Position numbers and translations under genes: made by a program. From Aporhodopirellula rubra (lineage in GTDB: Bacteria; Planctomycetota; Planctomycetia; Pirellulales; Pirellulaceae): a DNA stretch of 64,000 bases. This document shows, piece by piece, positions 1 through 9,283 of this stretch (the first letter of the stretch is position 1; each line of letters opens with the position of its first letter). Location: NCBI RefSeq assembly GCF_014192335.1, contig NZ_JACHXU010000005.1:1-64000 (forward strand), written 5' to 3'. A model generated the notes under the pieces. It worked only from the letters and a program-made list of their open reading frames with translations, made no database searches and was not told the origin of the DNA.

Positions 1-297
1 AGCCCTGGCGAGACCCGAATCAGAAACCAGCTGAAAATGCTTTCCCACCTCCTGGAGCTCGCCTACGGCGAGCTCCAGGAGGTGGGGCTTGTTGCTCACT
101 CAAACCCGATCACTTACGCTTTTACTAGAGAGACCATCACGAGTTTCAACAACAAATGGGACATCCCCGCCGAGCAGCTTGACCGCGTCACGGTGCAGTG
201 GCCCGACGGAACTGAGGCGAGCTACGCCAATGTGACTGCCGATAAGAAATGGCTGATCACACAAAATGAAACCACTGCGTTTGCCATGTCCAACTAA
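1..297 (+). CDS. C-terminal end of an ASPIC/UnbV-like protein (5' truncated by window)
   Basis: The frame is open from the first base of the window to a TAA at 295-297, so this is the tail of a larger protein. The last 45 residues (around VTVQWPDGTE and the following NVTADKKW) resemble the ASPIC/UnbV repeat found at the end of FG-GAP/CRTAC1-like secreted proteins, which typically ends with a V-x-V-x-W-P-x-G motif. An internal ATG at 37 exists but is unlikely to be the start, because the frame continues upstream without a stop. Residues encoded by 44-86 come from a perfect palindrome and do not look like the family. The family call is a weak motif match; function unknown. Confidence 0.5.
   Translation, partial: SPGETRIRNQLKMLSHLLELAYGELQEVGLVAHSNPITYAFTRETITSFNNKWDIPAEQLDRVTVQWPDGTEASYANVTADKKWLITQNETTAFAMSN
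44..86. repeat. Perfect 20-bp inverted repeat with 3-nt loop inside the reading frame
   Basis: Bases 44-63 are the exact reverse complement of 67-86, with TAC at 64-66 as loop. The arms begin CCCACCTCCTGG and end CCAGGAGGTGGG. The whole palindrome is read in frame as coding sequence (around LLELAYGELQEVG). It is far too long and too GC-rich to be chance and looks like a small mobile palindromic unit or a strong mRNA hairpin inside the gene. Confidence 0.85.
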
Positions 298-372
298 CCG
301 ACGGTGGGTCGCCATCTCAGATCCAGCAACCGCACGCCAACGAAAGCATCATCACACGACGGTACCAGCGCG

Positions 373-1527
373 CTAAAACTGGCTTTTACGGTACCTTCCG
401 GGCGGCATGCCCTTGGCCCGCCGAAACGCAACGCTCATGTATTCCTCCGATTCAAAACCCGTTCTCTGAGCGATCTGCGCTAGCGATAGTTTCGAGCCAT
501 TGAGCAACTGACAGATCCGGTCAATCCGTCGACGCACAATTTCTTGATAAATCGTTCGCCCTACTGTCTTTCGAAAACGCACCTCGAGCGAACGACGAGA
601 AACGGGGATCACCCCCATAACATCCTGAACGTTGATCTGCTCGCTGTGATGGTCACGGATGAACCGCAGAGCCGCAGCGACGTCCGGGTCTTCGATCGCC
701 AAAATATCGGTCGACTGCCGCGTCGCAACACCGATCGGACCAATGAGCCTGCAGTGCTGCTCCAACTCCTCCCCCTTCATCAAACAATCGAGTGAATGAG
801 CAGCAGCGAATCCGATCTTCTTCGCCGCTGGTATCACGCTCGACAGCGGTGGCGTGGCCAGGTCGCAGAGGACCTCATCGTTATCGACGCCGAGCAACGC
901 TAGATCCTCAGGCACTTTGATATCAATTTCCCAACAGATATCGAGAATCTGCCTAGCCTTGAGGTCGTAGCACGCGAGCAACGCCGTCGGACGCGGCAGC
1001 GACTTCAACCATTTCGCGATCGCTTTGCCCTCTCGGTCGAGCGACACTCGACCGCGGATCGGTGCCGGCGGCTTAAACACATGACATGCAAACCCCTCTT
1101 GGGCGGCACGCTCGACAAAGGCCCCCTGCCGCAGTTCCGACCACTTGAACCTTGCTTCACCGCAAAACGCGAGGTTTTCGAACCCACGCTCACGCAAATG
1201 ATTAAAGGCAGCCTCCGCAATTCCGGCCTCGTCAATCTCCACCCACGGGACCCTGGGAAGTCGCCGCGCCGCACTGACGTCAACCACGGGGACCTTCGTG
1301 TTGCGAAGCGCATCGGCGATCTGCTCATTCTCGATTCGCGCGATAATCCCGTCGCCCTTCCAATCTTTCAACCACGGCGGCGGTGGCGCATCACGTTCCT
1401 GCTCGGGAAGGCGAATCGACCACTGTTCATTCTCGTGCATATAGGCCGCAATTCCCTGCAACATGCCACGCGAATAAGAGTTCGACGACTCAATCAGAAG
1501 AGCGACTGATTTCGCTTTTTTTGCCAT
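373..1527 (-). CDS. XylR-like transcriptional regulator (LacI-type sensor plus AraC HTH)
   Basis: A 384-residue DNA-binding regulator of the XylR type. Residues about 1-275 form a LacI/periplasmic-binding-like ligand domain (starts KSVALLIESSNSYSRG; contains LLGVDNDEVLCDLATPPLSSV-type signature split over residues 215-240). Residues about 280-384 form two AraC-type helix-turn-helix units (VSRRSLEVRFRKTVGR and LAQIAQRTGFESEEYMSVAF). The length is close to that of E. coli XylR (392). Planctomycetes carry many such paralogs, so the inducer need not be xylose. It is transcribed away from the sugar gene train starting at 1888 across a 360-bp AT-richer spacer, which suggests that it controls that train and itself. 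Family is clear; ligand unknown. Confidence 0.9.
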   Translation of the reverse strand: MAKKAKSVALLIESSNSYSRGMLQGIAAYMHENEQWSIRLPEQERDAPPPPWLKDWKGDGIIARIENEQIADALRNTKVPVVDVSAARRLPRVPWVEIDEAGIAEAAFNHLRERGFENLAFCGEARFKWSELRQGAFVERAAQEGFACHVFKPPAPIRGRVSLDREGKAIAKWLKSLPRPTALLACYDLKARQILDICWEIDIKVPEDLALLGVDNDEVLCDLATPPLSSVIPAAKKIGFAAAHSLDCLMKGEELEQHCRLIGPIGVATRQSTDILAIEDPDVAAALRFIRDHHSEQINVQDVMGVIPVSRRSLEVRFRKTVGRTIYQEIVRRRIDRICQLLNGSKLSLAQIAQRTGFESEEYMSVAFRRAKGMPPGRYRKSQF

Positions 1528-1887
1528 TTTGTGCCCGCTAGGATGCCGAGTGCGACTTGCGATAACTCACATATTTATTGCGCATTATAGCATTCAATTA
1601 AGGATAGCTGATTCTACAATCGGTCTTAAGTTAAACCAGCCGTGCAAAGACCACGCGGGACAAATTCAGCCAATCTTTTTTTCACAGAACCAACAGTAAT
1701 CGCACAAATCTTGGCGTTGTCATTTCATTGACACAACGTCACAAGCGAACACCATGCTCCCCACGCAACGGAAGCCCTAGGAAGACGAAACGCGGAGATT
1801 CAGGACAGTTCCCTGTCCGACTTCCCCACGCATTGAGTTATCCTAGATGAACTTCGGTTCATACCCTCCGCTTCCCTTGATGCTCCC
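1528..1887. promoter_or_regulatory. Divergent promoter region between the regulator and the gene train
   Basis: This 360-bp spacer has no credible gene. Bases 1565-1640 are markedly AT-rich, fitting core promoters. An inverted repeat lies at 1715-1738 (outer arms CGTTGT and ACAACG; nested TGTCA and TGACA), and a further TGAC-N5-GTCA pair overlaps its right side. These are candidate operator half-sites; binding is inferred from position only. Confidence 0.35.
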
Positions 1888-4800
1888 ATGAAATTCACGT
1901 TCCGCACCCTCCTGTTGTTCGTCACGTTCGCGTTTGTCGCATGGACATCGGTGGCGTCCGCTGTTGATTCGGTCACCGCCAAGGCCAACGGAATTCGGGT
2001 CCTGTTTCTCGGTGACTCAGGACGCAGTCATCAACCCGAATCACGCTTCCGAGAACTGCAGGAAGCACTGCAAGGACGTGTAGAGATAACGTACACGGAA
2101 AACGTATCAGATCTGGAGCCGCGGTATCTCTCTAGTTTTGACGCCGTTCTGCTCTTCGCCGACATCGACGCAATCGATCCCGTCAATGGCAACGCGTTAT
2201 TGAGCTATATCCGTAAGGGCGGTGGCTTTGTGCCAGTGCACTGCGCGAGCTATTGCTTTCGCAACATGCCAGAGTTTGTCGCTCTCGTGGGCGCTCAGTT
2301 TAAGGAACACGGATCCGGATTGTTTCGAACCGAAATCGCTCGCCCCGATCATCCGCTGATGAAACGATATGGCGGTTTCGAGAGTTGGGACGAGACCTAC
2401 GTGCACCAATTTCACAACGAGGCAAACCGAACCGTACTGGAGTACCGGGTTACCGAAAGCGGTCGTGAACCATGGACGTGGATTCGTCGCGAGGGGAAAG
2501 GGCGCGTGTTCTATACCGCATGGGGTCACGACGCCGCGACATGGACGAACCCGGGATTCCAAAACCTCATCGAACGAGGCATTCGCTGGGCTGCCGGTGG
2601 CGATCCGCTCGCTGCCGGTGACTACATGAACGACCTCGAGTTTCCCGTCCCCGCAATCAAGCCGCTCCCCAAGAATCTCAAGCCATTTGAATTCGTCGAC
2701 GTCGACGGCAAGATCCCGATGTATGTCGCCACGGAAGAATGGCGTGTTCAGGACAAGCCCAAGAGCTTGATGCAAAAACCGCTCCTCGCGGAAGAATCCT
2801 TGAAACACATCGTGGTCCCCGAGGGATTTCACGTCGAATTGTTCGCCTCGGATCCGGACATCGATGGCAAACCGATCTCTATGGCGTGGGATGCCCGAGG
2901 GCGTCTTTGGGTCGCGGAAACGCTGGACTACCCCAACGATCTTCACCCCGATGGATACGGCAACGATCGCATACGCATCTGCGAAGACACCGATGGAGAT
3001 GGACGCGCGGACCGGTTCACCGTGTTTGCCGAAGAACTCAGTATCCCCTCAACGTTGGTGTTCTCCAATGGCGGCGTGATCGTACAAAACGGAACACAAA
3101 CTATTTTCCTACGTGACACAAACGGGGACGACAAAGCAGACGAAAGACAGATCCTGTTGACGAATTGGGGCTTGGAGGACACGCACGGCGGCGTTAGCAA
3201 TTTCAAGTACGGGCTGGACAACTGGATTTGGGGAATGCAGGGCTACAACCAGTCGGAACCGACCGCGAACGAGAAGGTGATGATGAGTTGTCGGATGGGC
3301 TTTTTCCGATTCCCACCGGACGTCTCGCAAATGGAGTTCATTCGCTCCACCAACAACAACACATGGGGACTCGGGTTCAGCGAAGAGGGGCTCGTCTTTG
3401 GATCGACGGCAAATAGCAACCCAAGCGTCTACATGCCGATGGCTAATCGGTACTACGAGCGAGTTCGTGGCTGGACGCCGTCGCTGACGCTGTCATCCAT
3501 CGCGGACAACTACCTGTTTGATCCGATCACCGAAAATTGCCGGCAAGTCGATTCGCACGGCGGTTACACCTCGGCGACCGGACACGCGTTGTACACCGCC
3601 CGCGAATATCCACGTGAATACTGGAATTCGGTTGCGTTCGTGAACGGCCCGACTGGGCATCTCGTCGGTGCGTTTGCTTTGAAGAAAAAAGGCAGCGACT
3701 TCAGTTCGAAAAGCGACTTCAATTTTTTCGCGAGCGATGACGAATGGGCCTCGCCCACGATGAGCGAAGTCGGCCCGGACGGTACCGTTTGGGTGATCGA
3801 CTGGTACAACTACATCCTTCAACACAACCCAACGCCCGATGGTTTCGAAACGGGCAGCGGAGGCGCCTACGAAACCACGTTGCGTGACAAACATCGCGGT
3901 CGCATCTACCGCATCGTCCCGGATGACTTTGATCGCCCATTGACGGTCAACCTGGAGGAAGCAACTGCGACACAACTCGTCAATGGTTTGACAGATCCGT
4001 CGATGGTTAATCGCTTGCACGCACAACGCCTGCTCGTCGAGCGTGGACAAGGCGATGTCATCGACGAATTGGTGGCATTGGCAAGAAATGAAACAATCGA
4101 TGAGATCGGTTTGAATGTCGGTGCGATCCATGCCTTGTGGACGCTCCATGGCCTCGGCCTGCTCGACGGAAATCAACCGGTTGCATCCCGGGCGGCATAC
4201 GATGCGTTAAGGCATCCATCGGCAGGGGTGCGACGAAACGCGGCACGCGTCTTGCCGCTTACTGACGAATCAGTGGCAGCGCTTCTCGATGCCGAATTAC
4301 TCACTGATGCCGATCCGCATGTTCAACTTGCCGCGATTTTGGCGTTGTCAGACCTGGCTGTAGGACCGATCGAGGAAAGCACCCAAGAAGAAGTTGCCGG
4401 TGCTCTTCTGGCAACGATGAAGATGCGGCGTCTGATGTCCGATCGCTGGATCCCCGATGCCATCACCAGTGCGGCGGCACAGTACAGCCCATATTTCTTG
4501 CGAGCACTCCAACGCGGCAACGACCTTCCAACAACCGCATTTCCGATCGTGCAACGTGTCGCAGAACATTACGCGCGTAACGATTCGGTCGGCGACGAAG
4601 CTGTCATTTTGGCGCATATCGAATCCGCTCAAACCGAAGTCCTTGACTGCGTCATCGCAGGGTTCTCAGCAGGCGGAAGTGGCGAACAATCCAAACCGAT
4701 CGATCGCAATACGGACAAAAGTCTGCAACTCATTCTTGAACGAGTTTCGCCGAGTTCCAAAGGTGCGCTCGTTCGGATGGCCGCGCAGTGGAACAGCAAA

Positions 4801-6300
4801 GGCCTCGCCCGCTATCGTCAAGGGCTCGTCGCAGATTTGCTAAAAACGGTTCGTGACGAGGACGCGGCCGAAGCGGATCGAATTTCCGCAGCTGCTCAGG
4901 CGATCGACTTTTTGCAGAGCGATCGCGACGTCGTGGTCGACGTATTCAATGAAATTACTCCCCGAACGACTCCCACGCTCGCCGTAGGGTTGATCCAAGC
5001 GATGCAGGGAAGTCGATGGAAAGGTCTCGGCGACGAATTGATCGGGCGGCTCAACGCGTTAACCCCATCGGCCCGCCGAGCCGCATTTTCGTTGTTGCTA
5101 AAACGATCGGATTCGACGCTCGCGATCTTGAACGCTGCAAAACAAGGTAACATCTCGCTCAGCGAACTCGCCCTCGACCAACAACAGGCACTGGTCTCGC
5201 ATCCGGACGAAGCTATCCGGGCACTCGCCAAACACTTGCTCGCCCAAGGCGGCGCGTTACCCAATGCGAACCGCATGAAGGTCATGTCGCACTACCAGTT
5301 GGCGACCATCAAAAAGGGTGACGTCGAACGTGGCCGCCAAATCTACATCCAAAATTGCGCCTCGTGCCATGTCCACCGCGACCTAGGACAACACGTTGGC
5401 CCCGACCTGACTGGCATGGCCGTTCATCCCAAACAGGAATTGCTAACACACATTCTCGACCCGAATCGCAGCGTCGAAGGAAACTATCGAGCGTACACCG
5501 TGCTAACGGTCGATGGAGTCATCCAAACGGGAATGCTCGCATCCGAATCGAAGACGGCAATCGAGCTGGTCGATACGAAAGGCAAGACCACGAATGTCCT
5601 CCGCGATGACATCGAAGAGTTGGTTGCCTCTACCAATTCAATCATGCCTGAAGGATTCGAGAACGCGATCAGTCGAGAAGCGATGACGGATCTGCTCGAG
5701 TATCTGGTCAGTCGCAGTCGGTACGTCCCCATTTCTCTGGACCGCTATGCCACCGCGATCAGCACTAGTGGGATGTTCCACAACGACGGCCCCGACCACT
5801 TCACCTTCGTGGACTGGAAACCCAAGTACTTTAAGGGGATTCCATTTCACCTGACCGATCCCATCGGTCAATCACGTCCCAACGTGATCATGTTGCACTG
5901 CCTCCAAGCCGCCAATCCGTCACGGATGCCAGCTTCGGTGACGCTCCCGTGCAACATGCCAGCAGGCGCTATTCATTTCCTCAGCGGTGTTGCAGGCTGG
6001 GGATACCCATGTGAAACCGACCAAATGGTCACCATGACCGTGCGGCTGAAATACAGCGACGGCCAATCCGAAGATCATTCGTGGATCAATGGTGTGCATT
6101 TCGCAGATTACATCCAACGTACCGAAGTTCCGGGCAGTGAATTCGCATTCGGATTCGAACGCGGCCAACAACTCCGTTACTTACGAATCATTCCTCGCCG
6201 GACCGTCAGCATCGAATCTATCGAATTGGTAAAGGGCCCGAGCGAATCGGCGCCCGTTGTTGTTGCAGTCACCGTAGAACCCATTCGCCCGACTCAATAG
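1888..6300 (+). CDS. ThuA - PVC-type dehydrogenase - HEAT - cytochrome c protein
   Basis: A 1470-residue secreted multidomain protein. After a signal peptide (residues 1-25) comes a ThuA-like domain (about 34-238, class-I glutamine amidotransferase fold, linked to sugar/trehalose use). Next is the planctomycete/verrucomicrobial membrane-bound dehydrogenase beta-propeller (about 304-675; EGFHVELFASDP and AWDARGRLWVAETLDYP). HEAT-like helices follow (about 680-1125), then a cytochrome c module with heme motif CASCH (Cys1157, Cys1160, His1161) and the usual downstream family signature (GPDLTG, ILDPNRSVEGNY). The last 190 residues look like a beta-sandwich carbohydrate-binding module. It is probably a periplasmic sugar-oxidising enzyme passing electrons to heme; the substrate is not visible. 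It is first in a co-directional train and divergent from the XylR-like regulator. Confidence 0.88.
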   Translation: MKFTFRTLLLFVTFAFVAWTSVASAVDSVTAKANGIRVLFLGDSGRSHQPESRFRELQEALQGRVEITYTENVSDLEPRYLSSFDAVLLFADIDAIDPVNGNALLSYIRKGGGFVPVHCASYCFRNMPEFVALVGAQFKEHGSGLFRTEIARPDHPLMKRYGGFESWDETYVHQFHNEANRTVLEYRVTESGREPWTWIRREGKGRVFYTAWGHDAATWTNPGFQNLIERGIRWAAGGDPLAAGDYMNDLEFPVPAIKPLPKNLKPFEFVDVDGKIPMYVATEEWRVQDKPKSLMQKPLLAEESLKHIVVPEGFHVELFASDPDIDGKPISMAWDARGRLWVAETLDYPNDLHPDGYGNDRIRICEDTDGDGRADRFTVFAEELSIPSTLVFSNGGVIVQNGTQTIFLRDTNGDDKADERQILLTNWGLEDTHGGVSNFKYGLDNWIWGMQGYNQSEPTANEKVMMSCRMGFFRFPPDVSQMEFIRSTNNNTWGLGFSEEGLVFGSTANSNPSVYMPMANRYYERVRGWTPSLTLSSIADNYLFDPITENCRQVDSHGGYTSATGHALYTAREYPREYWNSVAFVNGPTGHLVGAFALKKKGSDFSSKSDFNFFASDDEWASPTMSEVGPDGTVWVIDWYNYILQHNPTPDGFETGSGGAYETTLRDKHRGRIYRIVPDDFDRPLTVNLEEATATQLVNGLTDPSMVNRLHAQRLLVERGQGDVIDELVALARNETIDEIGLNVGAIHALWTLHGLGLLDGNQPVASRAAYDALRHPSAGVRRNAARVLPLTDESVAALLDAELLTDADPHVQLAAILALSDLAVGPIEESTQEEVAGALLATMKMRRLMSDRWIPDAITSAAAQYSPYFLRALQRGNDLPTTAFPIVQRVAEHYARNDSVGDEAVILAHIESAQTEVLDCVIAGFSAGGSGEQSKPIDRNTDKSLQLILERVSPSSKGALVRMAAQWNSKGLARYRQGLVADLLKTVRDEDAAEADRISAAAQAIDFLQSDRDVVVDVFNEITPRTTPTLAVGLIQAMQGSRWKGLGDELIGRLNALTPSARRAAFSLLLKRSDSTLAILNAAKQGNISLSELALDQQQALVSHPDEAIRALAKHLLAQGGALPNANRMKVMSHYQLATIKKGDVERGRQIYIQNCASCHVHRDLGQHVGPDLTGMAVHPKQELLTHILDPNRSVEGNYRAYTVLTVDGVIQTGMLASESKTAIELVDTKGKTTNVLRDDIEELVASTNSIMPEGFENAISREAMTDLLEYLVSRSRYVPISLDRYATAISTSGMFHNDGPDHFTFVDWKPKYFKGIPFHLTDPIGQSRPNVIMLHCLQAANPSRMPASVTLPCNMPAGAIHFLSGVAGWGYPCETDQMVTMTVRLKYSDGQSEDHSWINGVHFADYIQRTEVPGSEFAFGFERGQQLRYLRIIPRRTVSIESIELVKGPSESAPVVVAVTVEPIRPTQ

Positions 6301-6450
6301 GTCCGTACGTCTCTCCGAATAGATAGACGCATGCGGTCCGCAATATGAAACCGAATTCATGTTCATTCCATCTGACGACCGCGACGCGATCACTTCCTTG
6401 CGAAGGGTTCGATTCGTTGACGGCGTCCTCTCTTTTCGGGGGACGTCTTT

Positions 6451-8109
6451 TTGACATCACTCACGCTCCTGTCGTGCCTGTTTTTCACATCACTCGTGGG
6501 TGTGTTGACATGGTGGATCACACGCAACGACGATCACGAAACCAGCTCAGGTTACTTCCTCGGCGGTCGTACTTTGACGTTCCCACTGATTGCGGGTTCG
6601 TTGTTGCTGACAAATCTCTCAACCGAACAGATGGTCGGGCTCAACGGCGTTGCATTCACAGATGGCCTCTGCGTGATGGCCTGGGAAGTCGTCTGTGTCA
6701 TATCACTCGTTTTCATGGCGTGGTTTTTCTTGCCTCGCTTTCTCCGCAGTGGCGTTGCCACGGTCCCCGAGTACCTGGCGATACGCTACGACCATCAAAC
6801 CCAAGTCATCACCAACGCAATCTTTCTAGTCGCCTACGTTGGAATCCTTCTGCCGATCATTCTTTACACCGGTGCCACCGGGATGATCGGCATTCTCAAT
6901 GTTCCCGCAATGCTGGGTTCGCTTCCCGCAACGGTGGGGATCGAACCTGGAACACTCGCGTTGTGGATGATCGTGTGGTCCGTCGGAATTATCGGTTCGA
7001 TCTACGCCTTGTTCGGTGGCCTTCGCACCGTCGCGGTATCCGACACCCTCAATGGTATCGGTTTGTTCGTCGGCGGCTTTATGATTACCGGCTTCGCGCT
7101 GTCACAACTAGGTGATGGTGGCGGGATCATGGCGGGTGCAGATCGCCTCATCAGTGAACAGAGGACTCGTTTCAACTCAGTCGGCGGCCCCGACGCCTCG
7201 GTTCCATTTGGGACACTGTTCTCCGGCGTGTTTCTGCTGACCCTGTTCTACTGGACAACGAATCAGCAGATCATTCAACGAACGTTCGGCGCCAGCAGCC
7301 TCGCCGAAGGGCAAAAGGGCGTGCTGCTGACCGGAGCACTCAAACTACTCGGGCCGATCTTTCTCGTTCTTCCCGGAATGATTGCCTTCAGTCTTTTCGC
7401 TGGGCAAGAAATCAAACCGGACGAAGCGTACGGACGACTCGTCAACCGCGTTCTGCCTGCACCGTTAACCGGATTCTTCGCCGCCGCGATGCTTGGGGCA
7501 ATCTTGTCGAGCTTCAACTCGGCATTGAATAGCTCCTGCACCCTTTTCAGCTTAGGCGTCTATAAAAACCTGATTCGAAAAGAAGCGAACGAAACAGATG
7601 TCGTTCGCAGCGGCAAGGTATTCGGATGGATTGTCGCAATCATCGCAATGTGTGTGGCCCCGTTGCTCGCGAACACGACCAGCATCTTTGGGTATCTGCA
7701 AAAGATGAACGGGATGTACTTCATCCCAATTCTTGTCGTCGTCTTGATCGGCATGTCGACAAAACGCGTCCCGCCGATCGCTGCCAAACTAGCGTTGGCG
7801 ATCGGGTTCACAGTGATCGCCACGGGCTACTTCGTGCATCCTTTTGACGAAATGGTTGCAGCTCTTCATGAACTCCATTTCCTTGGTCTCGTGTTCCTGT
7901 TCTTGGTAACGCTGATGCTCGTCATCGGAAAAACAGCTCCTCGCGATACCGATTTTGAGCAAACAAACGTGGGTGCCGTCGACATGACTCCGTGGCGTTA
8001 CACGCCCTTCGCCGGCATGGCACTGATAGCCATGGTGTTTGCGATCTACATCTATTTTGCGGACTTTTCCGCTCCCTCTTTTAATTCGTCTCTTTCGGAA
8101 CTTCGATGA
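6451..8109 (+). CDS. SSS-family sodium:solute symporter
   Basis: A 552-residue inner-membrane protein with about 13-14 hydrophobic segments. SSS hallmarks are present: an early first helix, then SGYFLGGRTLTF, SLLLTNLSTEQMVGLNG, and the later helix pair ending FFAAAMLGAILSSFNSALNSS. It would import a sugar or related small solute with sodium. The start is a TTG at 6451: an in-frame stop sits at 6418-6420, no ATG lies between, and a GGGGGA Shine-Dalgarno lies about 7 bases upstream. Its stop overlaps the start of the mutarotase (ATGA), so both are translated together, which supports a sugar substrate such as a galactose-containing product. Confidence 0.93.
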   Translation: MTSLTLLSCLFFTSLVGVLTWWITRNDDHETSSGYFLGGRTLTFPLIAGSLLLTNLSTEQMVGLNGVAFTDGLCVMAWEVVCVISLVFMAWFFLPRFLRSGVATVPEYLAIRYDHQTQVITNAIFLVAYVGILLPIILYTGATGMIGILNVPAMLGSLPATVGIEPGTLALWMIVWSVGIIGSIYALFGGLRTVAVSDTLNGIGLFVGGFMITGFALSQLGDGGGIMAGADRLISEQRTRFNSVGGPDASVPFGTLFSGVFLLTLFYWTTNQQIIQRTFGASSLAEGQKGVLLTGALKLLGPIFLVLPGMIAFSLFAGQEIKPDEAYGRLVNRVLPAPLTGFFAAAMLGAILSSFNSALNSSCTLFSLGVYKNLIRKEANETDVVRSGKVFGWIVAIIAMCVAPLLANTTSIFGYLQKMNGMYFIPILVVVLIGMSTKRVPPIAAKLALAIGFTVIATGYFVHPFDEMVAALHELHFLGLVFLFLVTLMLVIGKTAPRDTDFEQTNVGAVDMTPWRYTPFAGMALIAMVFAIYIYFADFSAPSFNSSLSELR

Positions 8110-9233
8110 AAACGTTTATCTCCTTCGCGGCTGCTTTCACGTTCGTGGCAAGCATCCTTTCCTTCTCCCCTTCGCATTGCTCGGGCGAGGTGTCTGACTT
8201 TGATTCGATCAAACTCTACACACTAAAAAACGATTCTGGGATGACGGCCAAGGTGACCAACTACGGTGCGATCATCACCTCCCTCATGGTTCCTGACCGC
8301 AACGGCGAACATGCCGATGTTGTACTCGGATATGACCGGCTCGAAGACTACATCAACGCGGTCGATAAACCGTATTTCGGCGCGATCGTGGGACGATATG
8401 GAAACCGAATCGCAAAAGGTGAGTTCTCGATCGACGGTGAAACCTACTCACTCGCTGTTAACAACGGTGAAAACCATTTACACGGGGGCGTGATCGGGTT
8501 TGACAAGGTGGTTTGGGACGTGGATCTGTTTGATGATCATCAGATCGTTCTCTCCTATCATGCCAAAGACATGGAGGAAGGATACCCCGGAAACCTCGCT
8601 GTATCGGTCACCTACACGCTGACGGACGACAATCGGATTGTTATTGACTATCACGCGACCACAGACAAACGAACGCCCGTCAACCTTACCCAGCACAGCT
8701 ATTTCAATCTGAAAGGCGAAGGAAACGGAACGATCCTTGATCATCGTTTAACCATCAATGCAGATCGTTTCACTCCCGTGGATGCGGGTCTCATTCCGAC
8801 CGGTGAACTGCGATCCGTCGCTTCAACCCCTTTCGATTTCACAACGGCAAAACCGATCGGGCGTGACATCCATATCGAAAACGAACAACTGACCTTCGGT
8901 GGCGGATTCGATCACAACTGGGTACTCAATCGCAGCGAATCGGACGGAGAGCTGGTGCTCGCGGCCCATGTCAGCGAACCCGAAACAGGTCGAACGCTAA
9001 CCGTATTGACGACCGAGCCCGGCATTCAATTCTACTGCGGCAACTTCCTTGACGGTCGCCTTCGAGGCAAATCGGGCCAAGCCTATTTGCACCGTGGCGG
9101 ATTCTGCTTGGAAACCCAGCACTTCCCCGACAGCCCGAACCACCCTGAATTCCCCTCGACGTTGCTTGCCCCTGGCGAAACCTATCAAACGCAGACCGTC
9201 TTTGCGTTCTCTACCGACAACGTGAGTCGCTAG
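8106..9233 (+). CDS. galM: Aldose 1-epimerase (mutarotase), secreted
   Basis: A 375-residue protein that interconverts alpha and beta anomers of galactose or glucose. A signal peptide covers residues 1-28, so it is periplasmic. Family motifs are intact: GRYGNRIAKGEF, ENHLHGG (His124), NLTQHSYFNL (His197, catalytic acid position) and CLETQHFPDSPNHP (Glu336, catalytic base position). The His-His spacing of 73 is close to that of characterised GalM. The start ATG overlaps the symporter stop by four bases. It is followed after 50 bp by a GH2 hydrolase, which fits processing of sugars released by that enzyme. Confidence 0.93.
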   Translation: MKTFISFAAAFTFVASILSFSPSHCSGEVSDFDSIKLYTLKNDSGMTAKVTNYGAIITSLMVPDRNGEHADVVLGYDRLEDYINAVDKPYFGAIVGRYGNRIAKGEFSIDGETYSLAVNNGENHLHGGVIGFDKVVWDVDLFDDHQIVLSYHAKDMEEGYPGNLAVSVTYTLTDDNRIVIDYHATTDKRTPVNLTQHSYFNLKGEGNGTILDHRLTINADRFTPVDAGLIPTGELRSVASTPFDFTTAKPIGRDIHIENEQLTFGGGFDHNWVLNRSESDGELVLAAHVSEPETGRTLTVLTTEPGIQFYCGNFLDGRLRGKSGQAYLHRGGFCLETQHFPDSPNHPEFPSTLLAPGETYQTQTVFAFSTDNVSR

Positions 9234-9283
9234 ACACACTCCCAATCGCTTGTTCCCCCAAAAAGCCTTCCCAAAGTATTGTT

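Noticed and set aside
2197..2946. 249-codon minus-strand open frame
   Set aside because: Antisense to the ThuA and dehydrogenase domains, which are clearly conserved on the plus strand.
6345..7115. 256-codon plus-strand open frame starting with ATG before the symporter
   Set aside because: Overlaps the symporter in another frame and has Arg/His-rich composition; the symporter frame shows real membrane helices.
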